Source of the DNA: Proteocatella sp041738345
GTDB taxonomy: Bacteria; Bacillota; Clostridia; Peptostreptococcales; Filifactoraceae
Length of the DNA: 64,000 nt
Assembly (NCBI GenBank): GCA_041738345.1
Contig: JBGSPX010000037.1
Span: 1-64,000, forward strand
Reading direction: 5' to 3'
Position numbers and translations under genes: made by a program
Shown here: positions 7,992-16,353 of the stretch, piece by piece
Layout of the letters: each line of letters begins with the position of its first letter
Numbering within the stretch: position 1 is the first letter of the stretch
Notes under the pieces: model-generated
The model's database searches: none
Told to the model about the DNA's origin: nothing
The model's input: the letters and a program-made list of their open reading frames with translations, nothing else

Positions 7992-8525
7992 CTATATCAT
8001 TAGTCCCATAGATATTAGGTGAGAAAATTCTCCATCTATCAATATTTCATTTTTCAGTATTCCTTCTGTTTCAAATCCGCACTTTTCATAAAGCGCCACT
8101 GCTCTCTGGTTAGCCTGATCAGTTACAAGCGTTATTTTTCTTGTTATGCCGTTCATCCTACACCAATCTATGAGTTCATCCATCATTATCTTTCCAACAC
8201 CATCATTGCAATACTTCTGGGCTATAACTATTCCAAGTGTACCCACATGTCTTCCCTTAGTCTTTTGATTAGAGGAAATCATACCGATTCCAATTATCTC
8301 GTTATCTAAAACAGCTAACATCATAGTGCTGTTACTTGAAAAATTAGCCTGATCTATCATTTCTTTTTGTGATTCTTCCGTCACTCTATATTCTCCAGCA
8401 CAAAATGACAGATATGTAGTTTCCCCTCCCGCCATGTTATAAAAATCTATAATTGTCTTCGCATCTTCATGAGTAGGATATCTCAATATTATTTCTAATC
8501 CTTTTTTCGTAGTAACAGTTTTCAT
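7992..8525 (-). CDS. GNAT-family N-acetyltransferase
   Basis: The 177-residue product is a single GNAT domain that moves an acetyl group from acetyl-CoA to an amine. The acetyl-CoA loop is seen as QKYCNDGVGKIMMDELIDWC (Q/R-x-x-G-x-G/A form), after the strand VGTLGIVIA, with ANQRAVALYEKCGFETEG as the closing motif. The N-terminus is RYPTHEDAKTIIDFYNMAGG. The overall pattern resembles the RimI/spermidine-type group, but the substrate cannot be told. The start has AAAAAAGGAGACTGAAAAATG. It converges with the broken membrane-protein gene; no clear terminator separates them. Confidence 0.85.
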   Translation of the reverse strand: MKTVTTKKGLEIILRYPTHEDAKTIIDFYNMAGGETTYLSFCAGEYRVTEESQKEMIDQANFSSNSTMMLAVLDNEIIGIGMISSNQKTKGRHVGTLGIVIAQKYCNDGVGKIMMDELIDWCRMNGITRKITLVTDQANQRAVALYEKCGFETEGILKNEILIDGEFSHLISMGLMI

Positions 8526-8586
8526 TTTTCAGTCTCCTTTTTTTAAAATATAATCAACAGTTCTATAATTTTCTCCGTTAATAAAA

Positions 8587-8814
8587 TTATATCATATAAT
8601 TCACCAACCTAAAATAATCATCTTTATCAAACACATGAAGCCTTATAGCATTGTTCTCACTTATATTTTGGTTAAGTAAATCATATAAATTAGATTCTCT
8701 TTTCAAATCTAAAAATATTTTATCTGAAATCTCCATATATACATTCCCTTTACTTTCATTTATTATAGTATCTAATTTTTCGATACTAGGAATAACTCTA
8801 AATTCTATCAACAT
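8587..8814 (-). CDS. Small conserved-looking protein of unknown function, 75 aa
   Basis: I place the start at MLIEFRVIPSIEKLD because AAAAGGAGATATAGAT precedes that ATG. A longer frame upstream lies inside the MFS gene and has no ribosome site. The coding region overlaps the MFS stop by 17 bases, which implies translational coupling. The product is small, soluble and alternates short strands and helices (VYMEISDKIFLDLKRESNLYD). I recognise no family. A role linked to the MFS transporter is only suggested by the overlap. Confidence 0.65.
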   Translation of the reverse strand: MLIEFRVIPSIEKLDTIINESKGNVYMEISDKIFLDLKRESNLYDLLNQNISENNAIRLHVFDKDDYFRLVNYMI

Positions 8815-10006
8815 ATCTATATCTCCTTTTAGTTTTATAAGCATGTGTTTTTTTAAGAAGTGATTCATGCATAAAAATCATAACAACTAATAATCCTGAT
8901 AAATATATTGGTAGCAAGGAAACTGTGATATATTCTGCAACAAGTCCAAAAAGTGGTGGCATCAAACAGGTTCCAATATAAGCGCTTGCCATCTGAACCC
9001 CAATAATTGCCTGAGATTTATCTTCTCCAAAATGTGTGGGCGTAGAGTGAATTATACATGGATATATAGGCGCACATCCTAGTCCAATAAATATAAGCCC
9101 CAATAGTGATATAAAATTTCCTAAAGGTAACAGCATTATAACTATTCCAAGAGCTGCTATAACTTGACCCAACCTTATCATATTAGGATTACTAAATCTT
9201 ATTGTCAAAAATCCACTTAGAGCTCTACCTATTGTTATCCCTATAAAAAATATGCTTGCAAAACTAGCTGCTTTTTCAGGTGAAAAGCCGTTATGAATTG
9301 TAAGGTAGCTACTGGCCCATAGCCCTGCAGTTTGCTCCAGTGCACAGTAACAAAAACATACAATCAAAACTTCTTTTATCCCTAAAATTTTAGTGATTTC
9401 AGAAAAAGTGATAGCTTTTCTTTTTGAAATAGCTCCGATATTATCTTTATTTTCTACACTTTGTGTTTTCCAAAGAGGAAGAGTCATTATTAAAATTATA
9501 GTTAATATAATCTGCAAAATCGCGATATATAAATATCCCCCATTCCAACCTGCACCTCCAAGAAGTGCATACCCCATTATATATGGGCCTACAGATGCTC
9601 CAACTCCCCACATACAATGAAGCCAGCTCATATGTCTACTCGCAAAATTTAATGCTACATAATTATTTAGTGCTGCATCAACACTTCCTGCCCCAAGTCC
9701 ATATGGTATTGCCCAAAGACACAATGCAAAAAAAGAATGACTCCCTGAAAATCCTAACAACGCTGCTGCTGTCATAGCCACACTTATTACAGTAACCTTT
9801 CCAGTTCCTAATTTAAGTGTAACTCTATCACTTTGCAAACTTGAAACTATTGTCCCAACTGAAATAATCATCGAAATAATTCCTGCATATGAAACAGGTA
9901 TCCCAAACTCAGTATACATAGTAGGCCAAGCGGCTCCAAGCAATGCATCTGGTAATCCCAAACTTATAAAGGCTAAATAAATAATTCCTAACAACAAATG
10001 AATCAT
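8798..10006 (-). CDS. MFS transporter (major facilitator superfamily)
   Basis: This is a 402-residue integral membrane protein with about twelve hydrophobic segments. It has an MFS-like start (GLPDALLGAAWPTMYTEFGIP) and the loop 2-3 region SLQSDRVTLKLGTGKV corresponding to the GxxxDRxGRR motif. It resembles fucose/galactose-permease-like or YbjJ-type MFS members (LGAGSVDAALNNYVA), but the substrate cannot be inferred. It is divergently arranged with an AraC regulator across a 108-base region with repeated TTATACCGTC elements, so the regulator probably controls it. Confidence 0.85.
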   Translation of the reverse strand: MIHLLLGIIYLAFISLGLPDALLGAAWPTMYTEFGIPVSYAGIISMIISVGTIVSSLQSDRVTLKLGTGKVTVISVAMTAAALLGFSGSHSFFALCLWAIPYGLGAGSVDAALNNYVALNFASRHMSWLHCMWGVGASVGPYIMGYALLGGAGWNGGYLYIAILQIILTIILIMTLPLWKTQSVENKDNIGAISKRKAITFSEITKILGIKEVLIVCFCYCALEQTAGLWASSYLTIHNGFSPEKAASFASIFFIGITIGRALSGFLTIRFSNPNMIRLGQVIAALGIVIMLLPLGNFISLLGLIFIGLGCAPIYPCIIHSTPTHFGEDKSQAIIGVQMASAYIGTCLMPPLFGLVAEYITVSLLPIYLSGLLVVMIFMHESLLKKTHAYKTKRRYRYVDRI

Positions 10007-10012
10007 ATTGTA

Positions 10013-10098
10013 TTATACCGTCCTTTCATATATAATTATACCGTCACAAACAAATAATACATATGATATTTCTACCCAATTCATATAATAAAACCGTC
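10013..10098. promoter_or_regulatory. Divergent regulatory region with ACCGTC direct repeats
   Basis: Between the MFS and AraC genes TTATACCGTC occurs at 10013-10022 and again at 10036-10045, a 23-base step, or about two helical turns. A related ATAAAACCGTC lies at 10088-10098 beside the AraC ribosome site. AraC proteins typically bind asymmetric direct repeats spaced by two turns, so these are good operator candidates for the adjacent regulator. Confidence 0.55.
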
Positions 10099-10114
10099 AA
10101 ATTTGGAGGTCTTT

Positions 10115-11026
10115 ATGGCACTATCCCCTTGTAATACAAAAACTAATCAGCTAGGAAGAGAACTTGTAGATCATGGTACAGGACTATTTCCCGTTGCATG
10201 TTATCATGATAATTTAATAGAAGCTGACGTTCCTTGGCATTGGCATGATGAATTGGAGTTTATTATTGTTTCAAAAGGAACAGCTATAATATCAGCTGAA
10301 AATATTAAATATCAAGTCAATCAAGGTGAAGGTTTTTTTATAAATACTGGTATACTACACGCTGCAAAGCCTGCAAATAATGATATATGCCTATTTCACT
10401 CTATAGTATTTCACCCACGCTTAGTTGGAGGCAGTATTGATAGTATCTTTTGGCATAAATATGTAAATCCACTGCTAATAAATACTTCTCTTAAATATAT
10501 TTATTTAGATGGAAGTGAAAATTGGCACAAAAAAATAATCCAAGTAGTCGAATCTGCTTGGCAAAATTGTGTAAATGAACCTTTTGGATATGAATTTAAA
10601 GTACGCGATTCATTATCAGAACTGATTGTAAGCTTAATAAATTATCATCCGATTGTTAGTCATAAACCCTCAGAAAAAGCAATTAGAACTAACGAACGTA
10701 TTAAAATAATGCTTCAATACATTCAAGAAAACTATTATGAGCAAATAACCGTTCCCATACTTGCTAGTCAGGCGATGATAAGTGAAAGTGAGTGCTTGCG
10801 GTGTTTTAAAAATACCATCGGCACTCCTCCAATTCAATATCTCAAACAATTTAGAATTCAAAAAGCGGCTGAATTATTGACTTTGACTAGCTATAAGATT
10901 TCTAAAATCAGTGAATTATCTGGTTTTCAAAATGTAAGCTATTTTGTAAAAAGCTTTCGTGAAATCAAAGGAAAAACGCCTACCGAGTACAGGCATGCCT
11001 ATTTTTTAGAATATAATAATAAATAA
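10115..11026 (+). CDS. AraC-family transcriptional regulator with N-terminal cupin
   Basis: The start is the ATG of MALSPCNTKTN, placed by TTGGAGG five bases upstream. The 303-residue protein has an N-terminal cupin sensor (DVPWHWHDELEFIIVSKG with the H-x-H-x-E pattern, then GEGFFINTGILHA). At its C-terminus is a double helix-turn-helix (ITVPILASQAMISESECLRCFK and ISKISELSGFQNVSYFVKSF...GKTPTEYR). It most likely senses a small molecule and controls the divergent MFS gene and itself through the ACCGTC repeats between them. The ligand is unknown. Confidence 0.9.
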   Translation: MALSPCNTKTNQLGRELVDHGTGLFPVACYHDNLIEADVPWHWHDELEFIIVSKGTAIISAENIKYQVNQGEGFFINTGILHAAKPANNDICLFHSIVFHPRLVGGSIDSIFWHKYVNPLLINTSLKYIYLDGSENWHKKIIQVVESAWQNCVNEPFGYEFKVRDSLSELIVSLINYHPIVSHKPSEKAIRTNERIKIMLQYIQENYYEQITVPILASQAMISESECLRCFKNTIGTPPIQYLKQFRIQKAAELLTLTSYKISKISELSGFQNVSYFVKSFREIKGKTPTEYRHAYFLEYNNK

Positions 11027-11048
11027 ATTTCAAGGAGGAACTATCTAT

Positions 11049-11633
11049 ATGAAAGAAAAAATAATAAGTAAAAATTTATTCAAAAAAACCGTTTGGTCTG
11101 GCGGAGAAACAACTCAGTTAGCAATATACCCAGAGGATTCAATTTTTTCAGAGAAAGATTTTTTATTTCGAATATCTTCTGCTACATTCACATCTACAGA
11201 ATCTCAATTTTCTAATTTTAGTGGTTATCAAAGATATATTCTTCCATTAGAAGGAAAACTGTATTTATCACATGAAGGGCTTTACCATCGAGATTTGAAT
11301 AAATACGAAGCTGAATATTTTGATGGCTCATGGACTACTTTTTCTAAAAATACATTAGACTGTATAGATTATAACTTTATTGTAAAGAGCGGTTATCAAG
11401 CAAATATGAAAATTTTAAAGGAAAAGGATGAATATGAGGTCAAAGGGTCTGCAATAGTATCTATTTTCTCAGTAGAAAATTTTGAAATAGAATTAGATGA
11501 GCAGACTAATAAAAAAGAAATAACTGGATTTTCATTGTATTTACTAGAAACAGAAGCAGATGAAAAACAATTGCTTAAAATCACAGGTTGTACTGCTCCT
11601 GTTATAATCACTGAATTTATAACAAAATTTTAA
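11049..11633 (+). CDS. HutD/Ves family protein
   Basis: The 194-residue protein has the HutD signature: KTVWSGGETTQLAIYPE at the start, FLFRISSATFTSTESQFSNF, then GYQRYILPLEGKLYLSHEG. The family is a bicupin of uncertain function, often linked to histidine use (hut), but no hut genes are seen here. It lies 22 bases after the AraC gene behind AAGGAGGAACTATCTAT and ends at a strong terminator, so it is probably the second gene of an araC-hutD unit. Confidence 0.85.
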   Translation: MKEKIISKNLFKKTVWSGGETTQLAIYPEDSIFSEKDFLFRISSATFTSTESQFSNFSGYQRYILPLEGKLYLSHEGLYHRDLNKYEAEYFDGSWTTFSKNTLDCIDYNFIVKSGYQANMKILKEKDEYEVKGSAIVSIFSVENFEIELDEQTNKKEITGFSLYLLETEADEKQLLKITGCTAPVIITEFITKF

Positions 11634-11637
11634 ACAA

Positions 11638-11690
11638 AAAAATCCTAAATTATGGATACCAGCTTAGTGGTTCATACTTTAGGATTTTTG
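11638..11690. terminator. Bidirectional intrinsic terminator
   Basis: AAATCCTAAA pairs with TTTAGGATTT around a loop of about 25 bases that has weaker pairing of its own. A-rich and T-rich flanks on the two sides let it stop both the HutD gene (plus) and the transglycosylase gene (minus). Confidence 0.8.
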
Positions 11691-11691
11691 A

Positions 11692-12390
11692 TTAATAAAG
11701 CGTTTGAATTCTTTTATTAAGTATTTCTCTTGAATAGTCTTCTTGATGCCATGAGTTACTCATCTTATTCTTTAAAAGTTCCATAAAAAGTAAATAATCA
11801 TCATTTGAAAACGTAGAGAAATTAGAGATATCTTCTGTAATTTTATTAAAGTTTTTCGAAGTGCTTTTTGATGTAGAAAAAGCAGATGTATCTATGCTCT
11901 CTTTAGCATAAGACATAACTTTTTCTATATAATTTTTAGTTTCTTTAAAAGGCGGTACTCCACCATATTTTGCAACATTTCCACTACCTGCATTATATGC
12001 AGCTAAAGCAAGTGTCGTATTTCCATCATATCTATTTATAAGTCCGCTAAGATATTTTGCACCACCCATAATATTTTGTTCCGCATCAAATGGATCACTT
12101 ACGCCTAAAGATGCTGCGGTTTTTGGCATAAGCTGCATCACCCCTATAGCCCCTGCCGATGACACTACATCTGCTTTAAAATTAGATTCTGCTTTTGCCA
12201 CAGCTTTTAAAAGATCCGCTGGAATATCATATTGCTCAGATGCTTTCTCAAAAATAGAATCAAATGATGTTGCCGTATTAACTTTATCAGAAAGAATATC
12301 TGAAAACCCCGATGGCTTTGCTGCATTTTTACGTGCAACACTAGAATTTAAATCCATCATTAATTTTTGATTATTTTGAATGGGAAACAT
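11692..12390 (-). CDS. Lytic transglycosylase, SLT domain
   Basis: The 232-residue protein has a complete SLT (Slt70-like) domain at residues about 45-155: YDIPADLLKAVAKAESNFKA with the catalytic Glu in AES, SSAGAIGVMQLMPKTAASLG, and LALAAYNAGSGNV. It cleaves peptidoglycan glycan strands with formation of 1,6-anhydro ends. There is no classical signal peptide; the N-terminus is polar (MFPIQNNQKLMMDL), as in some flagellar, sporulation or phage-type SLT proteins. The export route is unclear. It stands alone between two terminators or gaps. Confidence 0.9.
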   Translation of the reverse strand: MFPIQNNQKLMMDLNSSVARKNAAKPSGFSDILSDKVNTATSFDSIFEKASEQYDIPADLLKAVAKAESNFKADVVSSAGAIGVMQLMPKTAASLGVSDPFDAEQNIMGGAKYLSGLINRYDGNTTLALAAYNAGSGNVAKYGGVPPFKETKNYIEKVMSYAKESIDTSAFSTSKSTSKNFNKITEDISNFSTFSNDDYLLFMELLKNKMSNSWHQEDYSREILNKRIQTLY

Positions 12391-12493
12391 TAATCTACCC
12401 CCTAAATATATTTAGAACCAATTTATAAACTACTTTTTAACATTTTAACATTTATATTTCTTTCTTTCAATACTTTTTAATGAGATAGACAAA

Positions 12494-14242
12494 TTATGCC
12501 AATCTAAGCTCGTTTATAATCTCTTCAAGCTCTTCAGAAAGTTTTTTTGCAAGTTCAAAATTATCTTCTTTTAATGCAAATGCTATTTTTGTTTCAACTA
12601 ATTTCTTTTTCTGTTCTATTTCTAAATAGTCTCTATCGAAGTGATTTGCATAAATCATCCTTCTAAATTTCTTCATAGTCATTTTTCTAATATTTTTATC
12701 TTCAATTATTAAAGCATAGTCCATACAATTTACAATTGAATAATAGTCATGGGAAATCATTAGAACTGCCCCTTTATATTCTTTTATCGCATTTTCCAAA
12801 GCTATTTGTGAGTACATATCCAAATGACTTGTTGGTTCATCTAGAAGTAACATATGAGCTTTATTAAACGAAATCTTTGCTAATTGAAGTATATTTTTTT
12901 CTCCACCCGACAATGAACTTATTTTTTGATTAATTCCCTCTTCATCAAACCCATAACCTGAAAGATATGATTTAATTGAGCTTAGAGAATTAAAACCTGC
13001 ATCAAAAAATTCATCTACAATAGTATTGTCTTCGTTTAGCATTTCTCCTTGATTTTGAGATAAATAAGCGGTTTTTATATTAGGATTTAAGTCTATTGCA
13101 TTGTTAGCTTTTTTAAATATCTCTCTAAGAAGCGTAGTCTTTCCTGTGCCGTTTGGCCCAATAAGTGCAACTTTATCCGTGGCTTTAATTTCAAAGTTAA
13201 CATTTTCCAAAAGCTTTTCATCAAATGAAAGGTTGTAATCATTGACTTTTAGAACAATCTCATCTTCTATTTCACTGTCCATTTCTAAATTTATATTAGG
13301 TTGTTTTATCTCTACAAATGGTGAATTAATTCTATTTTGCTGAAGTCTTTCTTGCAATTTAACTCTTGCTTTTAAGCTTTTTCCTCTTGCAGGGTCAGAG
13401 TTATCAGTTGAAATACGTCTTAATTTATCAATCAAAATCTCATTTCTAGCAATTTCCTCATCATCTGCAATCGCTAACTCTTGTTGTTCTATTTTATTTA
13501 AAAGTAGTGAGAAATTGTAGTCTATGAATTTTCCATCAAATTCTTGAACTTCCATATTTTCAAGATGAACAATTTTATCAAAACAGTGGTCTAGCAAATA
13601 TCTGTTGTGAGTAATTATTAATAACGTTCCTTTGTAAGCATTAATAAGTTTTCTAAGCGAATTAAGGTTTTCAAAATCTAAAAACACATCTGGCTCATCC
13701 ATGATTATCAAACTTGGATTTGTAAGCATTTCCTTTATAACTTGAATTAGCTTAAACTCTCCACCACTAAGCTCCGCTACATTTAAATCCTTATTTTGCA
13801 TAAGATTAGCTAAATTTAGTTTATTATTAATGTTAGTTTCAAAATCATCTCCACCAATTGCCTCAAATGCATCTAACGCATATTGGTATTTTTCTAATAA
13901 AGTTTCTATATCTGAAGAAGTTTCCATTTCATTACAAATTGAAGTTATTTCATTTTGTAATTTTATAAATTCTTCTCCTATAAATTCAAAAACTGTAGTT
14001 TTTTTAGTTTTATCCAATTTTGAAAATTGAGTTACATGACCAATTTTAAGGCTTGAATCTACCTCTAAGTCTCCATCAAACATATGTTTTTCTGGGTCAA
14101 TAATCATATCTATAAGAGTACTTTTTCCACTCCCACTTGAGCCTATAAAGGCACAGTGTTGCCCCTCTTCTATTGTAAATGAAATTTTATTATATAAGTC
14201 TTTTTGCGGATACGAGTAAGACAGGTTGTTAACTTTTATCAT
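12494..14242 (-). CDS. ABC-F subfamily ATPase (duplicated ABC domains)
   Basis: This 582-residue soluble protein has two ABC cassettes and no membrane domain. Walker A motifs are GSSGSGKST (about residue 35) and GPNGTGKTT (about 365). Signatures are LSGGEFKLIQV and LSGGEKNILQL. Walker B motifs are LIIMDEPDVFLD and MLLLDEPTSHLD. ABC-F proteins act on the ribosome, either in translation quality control or in antibiotic protection. The tail has an EDNFELAKKLSEELEEI helix like UVR-type coiled-coil tails. The interdomain linker is basic (ARGKSLKARVKLQERL). I cannot assign it to a resistance or housekeeping subgroup. Confidence 0.88.
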   Translation of the reverse strand: MIKVNNLSYSYPQKDLYNKISFTIEEGQHCAFIGSSGSGKSTLIDMIIDPEKHMFDGDLEVDSSLKIGHVTQFSKLDKTKKTTVFEFIGEEFIKLQNEITSICNEMETSSDIETLLEKYQYALDAFEAIGGDDFETNINNKLNLANLMQNKDLNVAELSGGEFKLIQVIKEMLTNPSLIIMDEPDVFLDFENLNSLRKLINAYKGTLLIITHNRYLLDHCFDKIVHLENMEVQEFDGKFIDYNFSLLLNKIEQQELAIADDEEIARNEILIDKLRRISTDNSDPARGKSLKARVKLQERLQQNRINSPFVEIKQPNINLEMDSEIEDEIVLKVNDYNLSFDEKLLENVNFEIKATDKVALIGPNGTGKTTLLREIFKKANNAIDLNPNIKTAYLSQNQGEMLNEDNTIVDEFFDAGFNSLSSIKSYLSGYGFDEEGINQKISSLSGGEKNILQLAKISFNKAHMLLLDEPTSHLDMYSQIALENAIKEYKGAVLMISHDYYSIVNCMDYALIIEDKNIRKMTMKKFRRMIYANHFDRDYLEIEQKKKLVETKIAFALKEDNFELAKKLSEELEEIINELRLA

Positions 14243-14278
14243 ATATTACCTTTCTTTGTAATTCTATTTATAATTCAA

Positions 14279-14303
14279 AAAGAGCCTAGTAAATAAGCTC
14301 TTT
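14279..14303 (-). terminator. Intrinsic terminator after the DUF975 gene
   Basis: AAAGAGC pairs with GCTCTTT around an 11-base loop and is followed on the minus strand by TTTTT. It separates the DUF975 gene from the ABC-F gene. Confidence 0.7.
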
Positions 14304-14409
14304 ATATAATCTGCAATTGTGATTCTACAATTGATTATTATTTAGTTAAAATTTTTTCTTGAGTTTATCTTATATAGAATACCATTTTTTGCGGTTACTT
14401 GCAATGTTT

Positions 14410-14994
14410 TTATAATTCTATTATAGGTGTTTTTATAGATTTATAAAAATTTACATTGGTAGTAAGTACATATGGTATCACATAAATCCCTGCAATCCCC
14501 ATTGTTATGCCCATTAGAAGTATCCACCATAAAAATGAAATTTGTAAAATAAAAAATTCCATTTTATGACCATACATCAACCTCTCGCTTTCATCCAATG
14601 CATCCAATGCAGATATTTCTGGATTTTCAGCAAGTATATAAAATGCCATCGAATAAGAATAAATTTTAATAATTCCTGGAATAAAGAATATTAATAACCA
14701 GAAAATAATAAATATACTTGCTAAAAAACTAAGCACAAATGCTCTCCAAAAATTTTTAAAACCACTAAAGATATCTACGACCTCTACAGTCTTACCATTA
14801 ATAGAATTAATATAAATAATACTTGTACTAAGTAAAAAGCCTGGAGCTATTATGCCTGATACGATAGCTCCTACAATTGGAATATAAGCCACCAGCCAAT
14901 TGATAATCGCCATACTTAGAGAACACAAAAATAATACTCCTATTTTACCTTTAATCTGTGTTTTTGATAACATTTTCAACTCTAACCTAGTCAT
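14410..14994 (-). CDS. DUF975 family integral membrane protein
   Basis: The 194-residue product has about five membrane segments. The family pattern is KMLSKTQIKGK at the start, IIKIYSYSMAFYILAENP in the middle, and the conserved ALDESERLMYGHKMEFFILQISFLWW. DUF975 proteins are small clostridial membrane proteins of unknown function. The start is preceded by AAAGGAGGTATTTTTATG. It is a single-gene unit with its own terminator. Confidence 0.85.
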   Translation of the reverse strand: MTRLELKMLSKTQIKGKIGVLFLCSLSMAIINWLVAYIPIVGAIVSGIIAPGFLLSTSIIYINSINGKTVEVVDIFSGFKNFWRAFVLSFLASIFIIFWLLIFFIPGIIKIYSYSMAFYILAENPEISALDALDESERLMYGHKMEFFILQISFLWWILLMGITMGIAGIYVIPYVLTTNVNFYKSIKTPIIEL

Positions 14995-15071
14995 AAAAAT
15001 ACCTCCTTTTCATGTATGTAGTTATTTTTATAATATCTATACACTAAATATTAATGTTATGTAATCTAATG

Positions 15072-15112
15072 ATATTCAATGATTTATATCTTGACAAAAA
15101 AGATTTACAGTA
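15072..15112 (+). pseudogene. 3'-end remnant resembling the IS-split membrane-protein gene
   Basis: Read on the plus strand this gives NDLYLDKKDLQ and a stop, closely matching MDLYLNRKDLQ at the end of the gene broken at 5820-7918; about 30 of 36 bases agree. Nothing upstream extends the match. It looks like the last codons of a deleted paralogue beside the DUF975 gene. Confidence 0.5.
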
Positions 15113-15154
15113 AAAAAGGAGATTCTGCACTATACTTTGATAGTGCAAAATCCC
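15112..15154 (-). terminator. Intrinsic terminator of the cystatin-like gene
   Basis: TTGCACTATC and GATAGTGCA-type arms (TGCACTATA/TAGTGCA with outer GGA/TCC pairs) form a stem of about 15 base pairs. On the minus strand it is followed by TTTTTT. It is placed about 65 bases after the stop of the small gene at 15218. Confidence 0.75.
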
Positions 15155-15217
15155 TATTAATTTTGTTGGAACATCCAACTAAGGAGCTACTTGTAAAATA
15201 CGTATATTGTATTTATT

Positions 15218-15502
15218 TTAAACCAACGCTTCTATTGATTTTACACTCCACTCATCAGATTTATTTGTAGGTAAAGGTTCATGTAGTATTACTTTTGTTA
15301 AGTGTTCTACTGGTTGTGCTGTAGTTAAACTTTGCTTACATATAAGCATATGATTAGTTCCATTAACAATTTGTTCTGCACAATAAAGAACTGGCATATA
15401 TGATGCCCCTTGCATACTATTTAGTAATTTTCCAACTTCAGTAGATAATTTTTGTGGTAAGTTACAAGGCTCCATATTTTCCAATTTCCATTCTCCAACC
15501 AT
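15218..15502 (-). CDS. Cystatin/stefin-like small protein
   Basis: The start is the ATG of MVGEWKLENMEPC because GGAAGGAGTTTTTT precedes it; a longer frame upstream lacks a site. The 94-residue product follows the stefin layout: an N-terminal helix (PQKLSTEVGKLLNSMQGASY), then AEQIVNGTNHMLICKQ, which matches the cystatin Q-x-V-x-G-T-N-Y core, and HLTKVILHEPLP, which matches the second binding strand (H-L-x-V-x-x-S-L-P in stefins). Cystatins inhibit papain-type cysteine proteases. No signal peptide is present, so it is probably cytoplasmic like stefins. The homology call is mine from motif order; inhibitory function is inferred. Confidence 0.6.
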   Translation of the reverse strand: MVGEWKLENMEPCNLPQKLSTEVGKLLNSMQGASYMPVLYCAEQIVNGTNHMLICKQSLTTAQPVEHLTKVILHEPLPTNKSDEWSVKSIEALV

Positions 15503-15606
15503 AAAAAACTCCTTCCTGCCATTTAATGGCATCTAAAAGTTAATATCTTATAGCTCCTATTATAATGATAATAGCACAACGAAATCAAAATACAAGTCCT
15601 TATTTT

Positions 15607-16353
15607 CTAAATATTTTCTTTTTTCAGATTTTCTATAAATCTTATTATATAACTTAAAGTATAAAATTCTCTATCTACTTTTTCTGTGAATTCTTTTAAA
15701 CCACTTGTAAGCTCTTCTTCACTAAATATATTTAATAATATGCTCAAACTTAGCGTGTTTATTACGCCTTCTCTAGTATCAAGTACTCTAGCTTTTTTTA
15801 TAAAAGGATTTTTCATTGCAGTTAAAATTATATCCGTAAGTTCGTCACTTATATTTATAGTAGGCATTTCATTTAGAATCTTAAGTCCTGCACTTTGAAG
15901 ATTCAAATCCTGTGCCTGCGACATATCCGTATTTACAAAAATTGTATTATTAAAAACAGCTCCTTTAAAACTAACGCCTTCAAGCTTTACAGAATCAAAG
16001 ATTGCATTTTCAAAGATTGCACTTCGCATACTACTATTCTTAAAATTAGTTCCTACAAACTCTGTCCATTTAAAGCTACATTTATTAAAGTTTGATGATT
16101 TAAAATGTGCTCCTCTAAAACTTGCATAGTCAAAATTTGATTCCCCAAAATCACACTTGTAGCAATTACTCTTTTCTAAATTTGCATACATGAAGTTTTT
16201 CTTTTTCTTATCTGCATTGTTATAGTTAAATCCTGATGAAGGTTTAGTAGATTTAGGCGCCCCTGTTTTTTTAGGCTTAAAATTCTCATTTTTAGGCTTA
16301 GGAGTGCTTGATTTTCTAGTTTTATTTACAGGAGCTTTATTTTTATTATTCAT
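15607..16353 (-). CDS. Pentapeptide-repeat protein with basic N-terminal tail
   Basis: This is a 248-residue protein in three parts. Residues 1-52 are very rich in Lys, Pro, Asn and Ser (a disordered basic tail). Residues about 53-140 are pentapeptide repeats of the A(D/N)LxX type (YASFRGAHFKSSNFNKCSF, FENAIFDSVKLEGVSFKGAVF) that fold as a right-handed quadrilateral helix. Residues 160-248 are helical. The start codon overlaps the helicase stop by 8 bases, so translation is probably coupled to the DEAD-box gene. Some members mimic DNA, but the basic tail here suggests a nucleic-acid or ribosome partner. Confidence 0.85.
   Translation of the reverse strand: MNNKNKAPVNKTRKSSTPKPKNENFKPKKTGAPKSTKPSSGFNYNNADKKKKNFMYANLEKSNCYKCDFGESNFDYASFRGAHFKSSNFNKCSFKWTEFVGTNFKNSSMRSAIFENAIFDSVKLEGVSFKGAVFNNTIFVNTDMSQAQDLNLQSAGLKILNEMPTINISDELTDIILTAMKNPFIKKARVLDTREGVINTLSLSILLNIFSEEELTSGLKEFTEKVDREFYTLSYIIRFIENLKKENI

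Noticed and set aside
15079..15270. 63-codon plus-strand frame starting near the orphan 3' tail
   Set aside because: It runs through a terminator stem and into the antisense of the cystatin-like gene; the meaningful frame of the tail is a different one.
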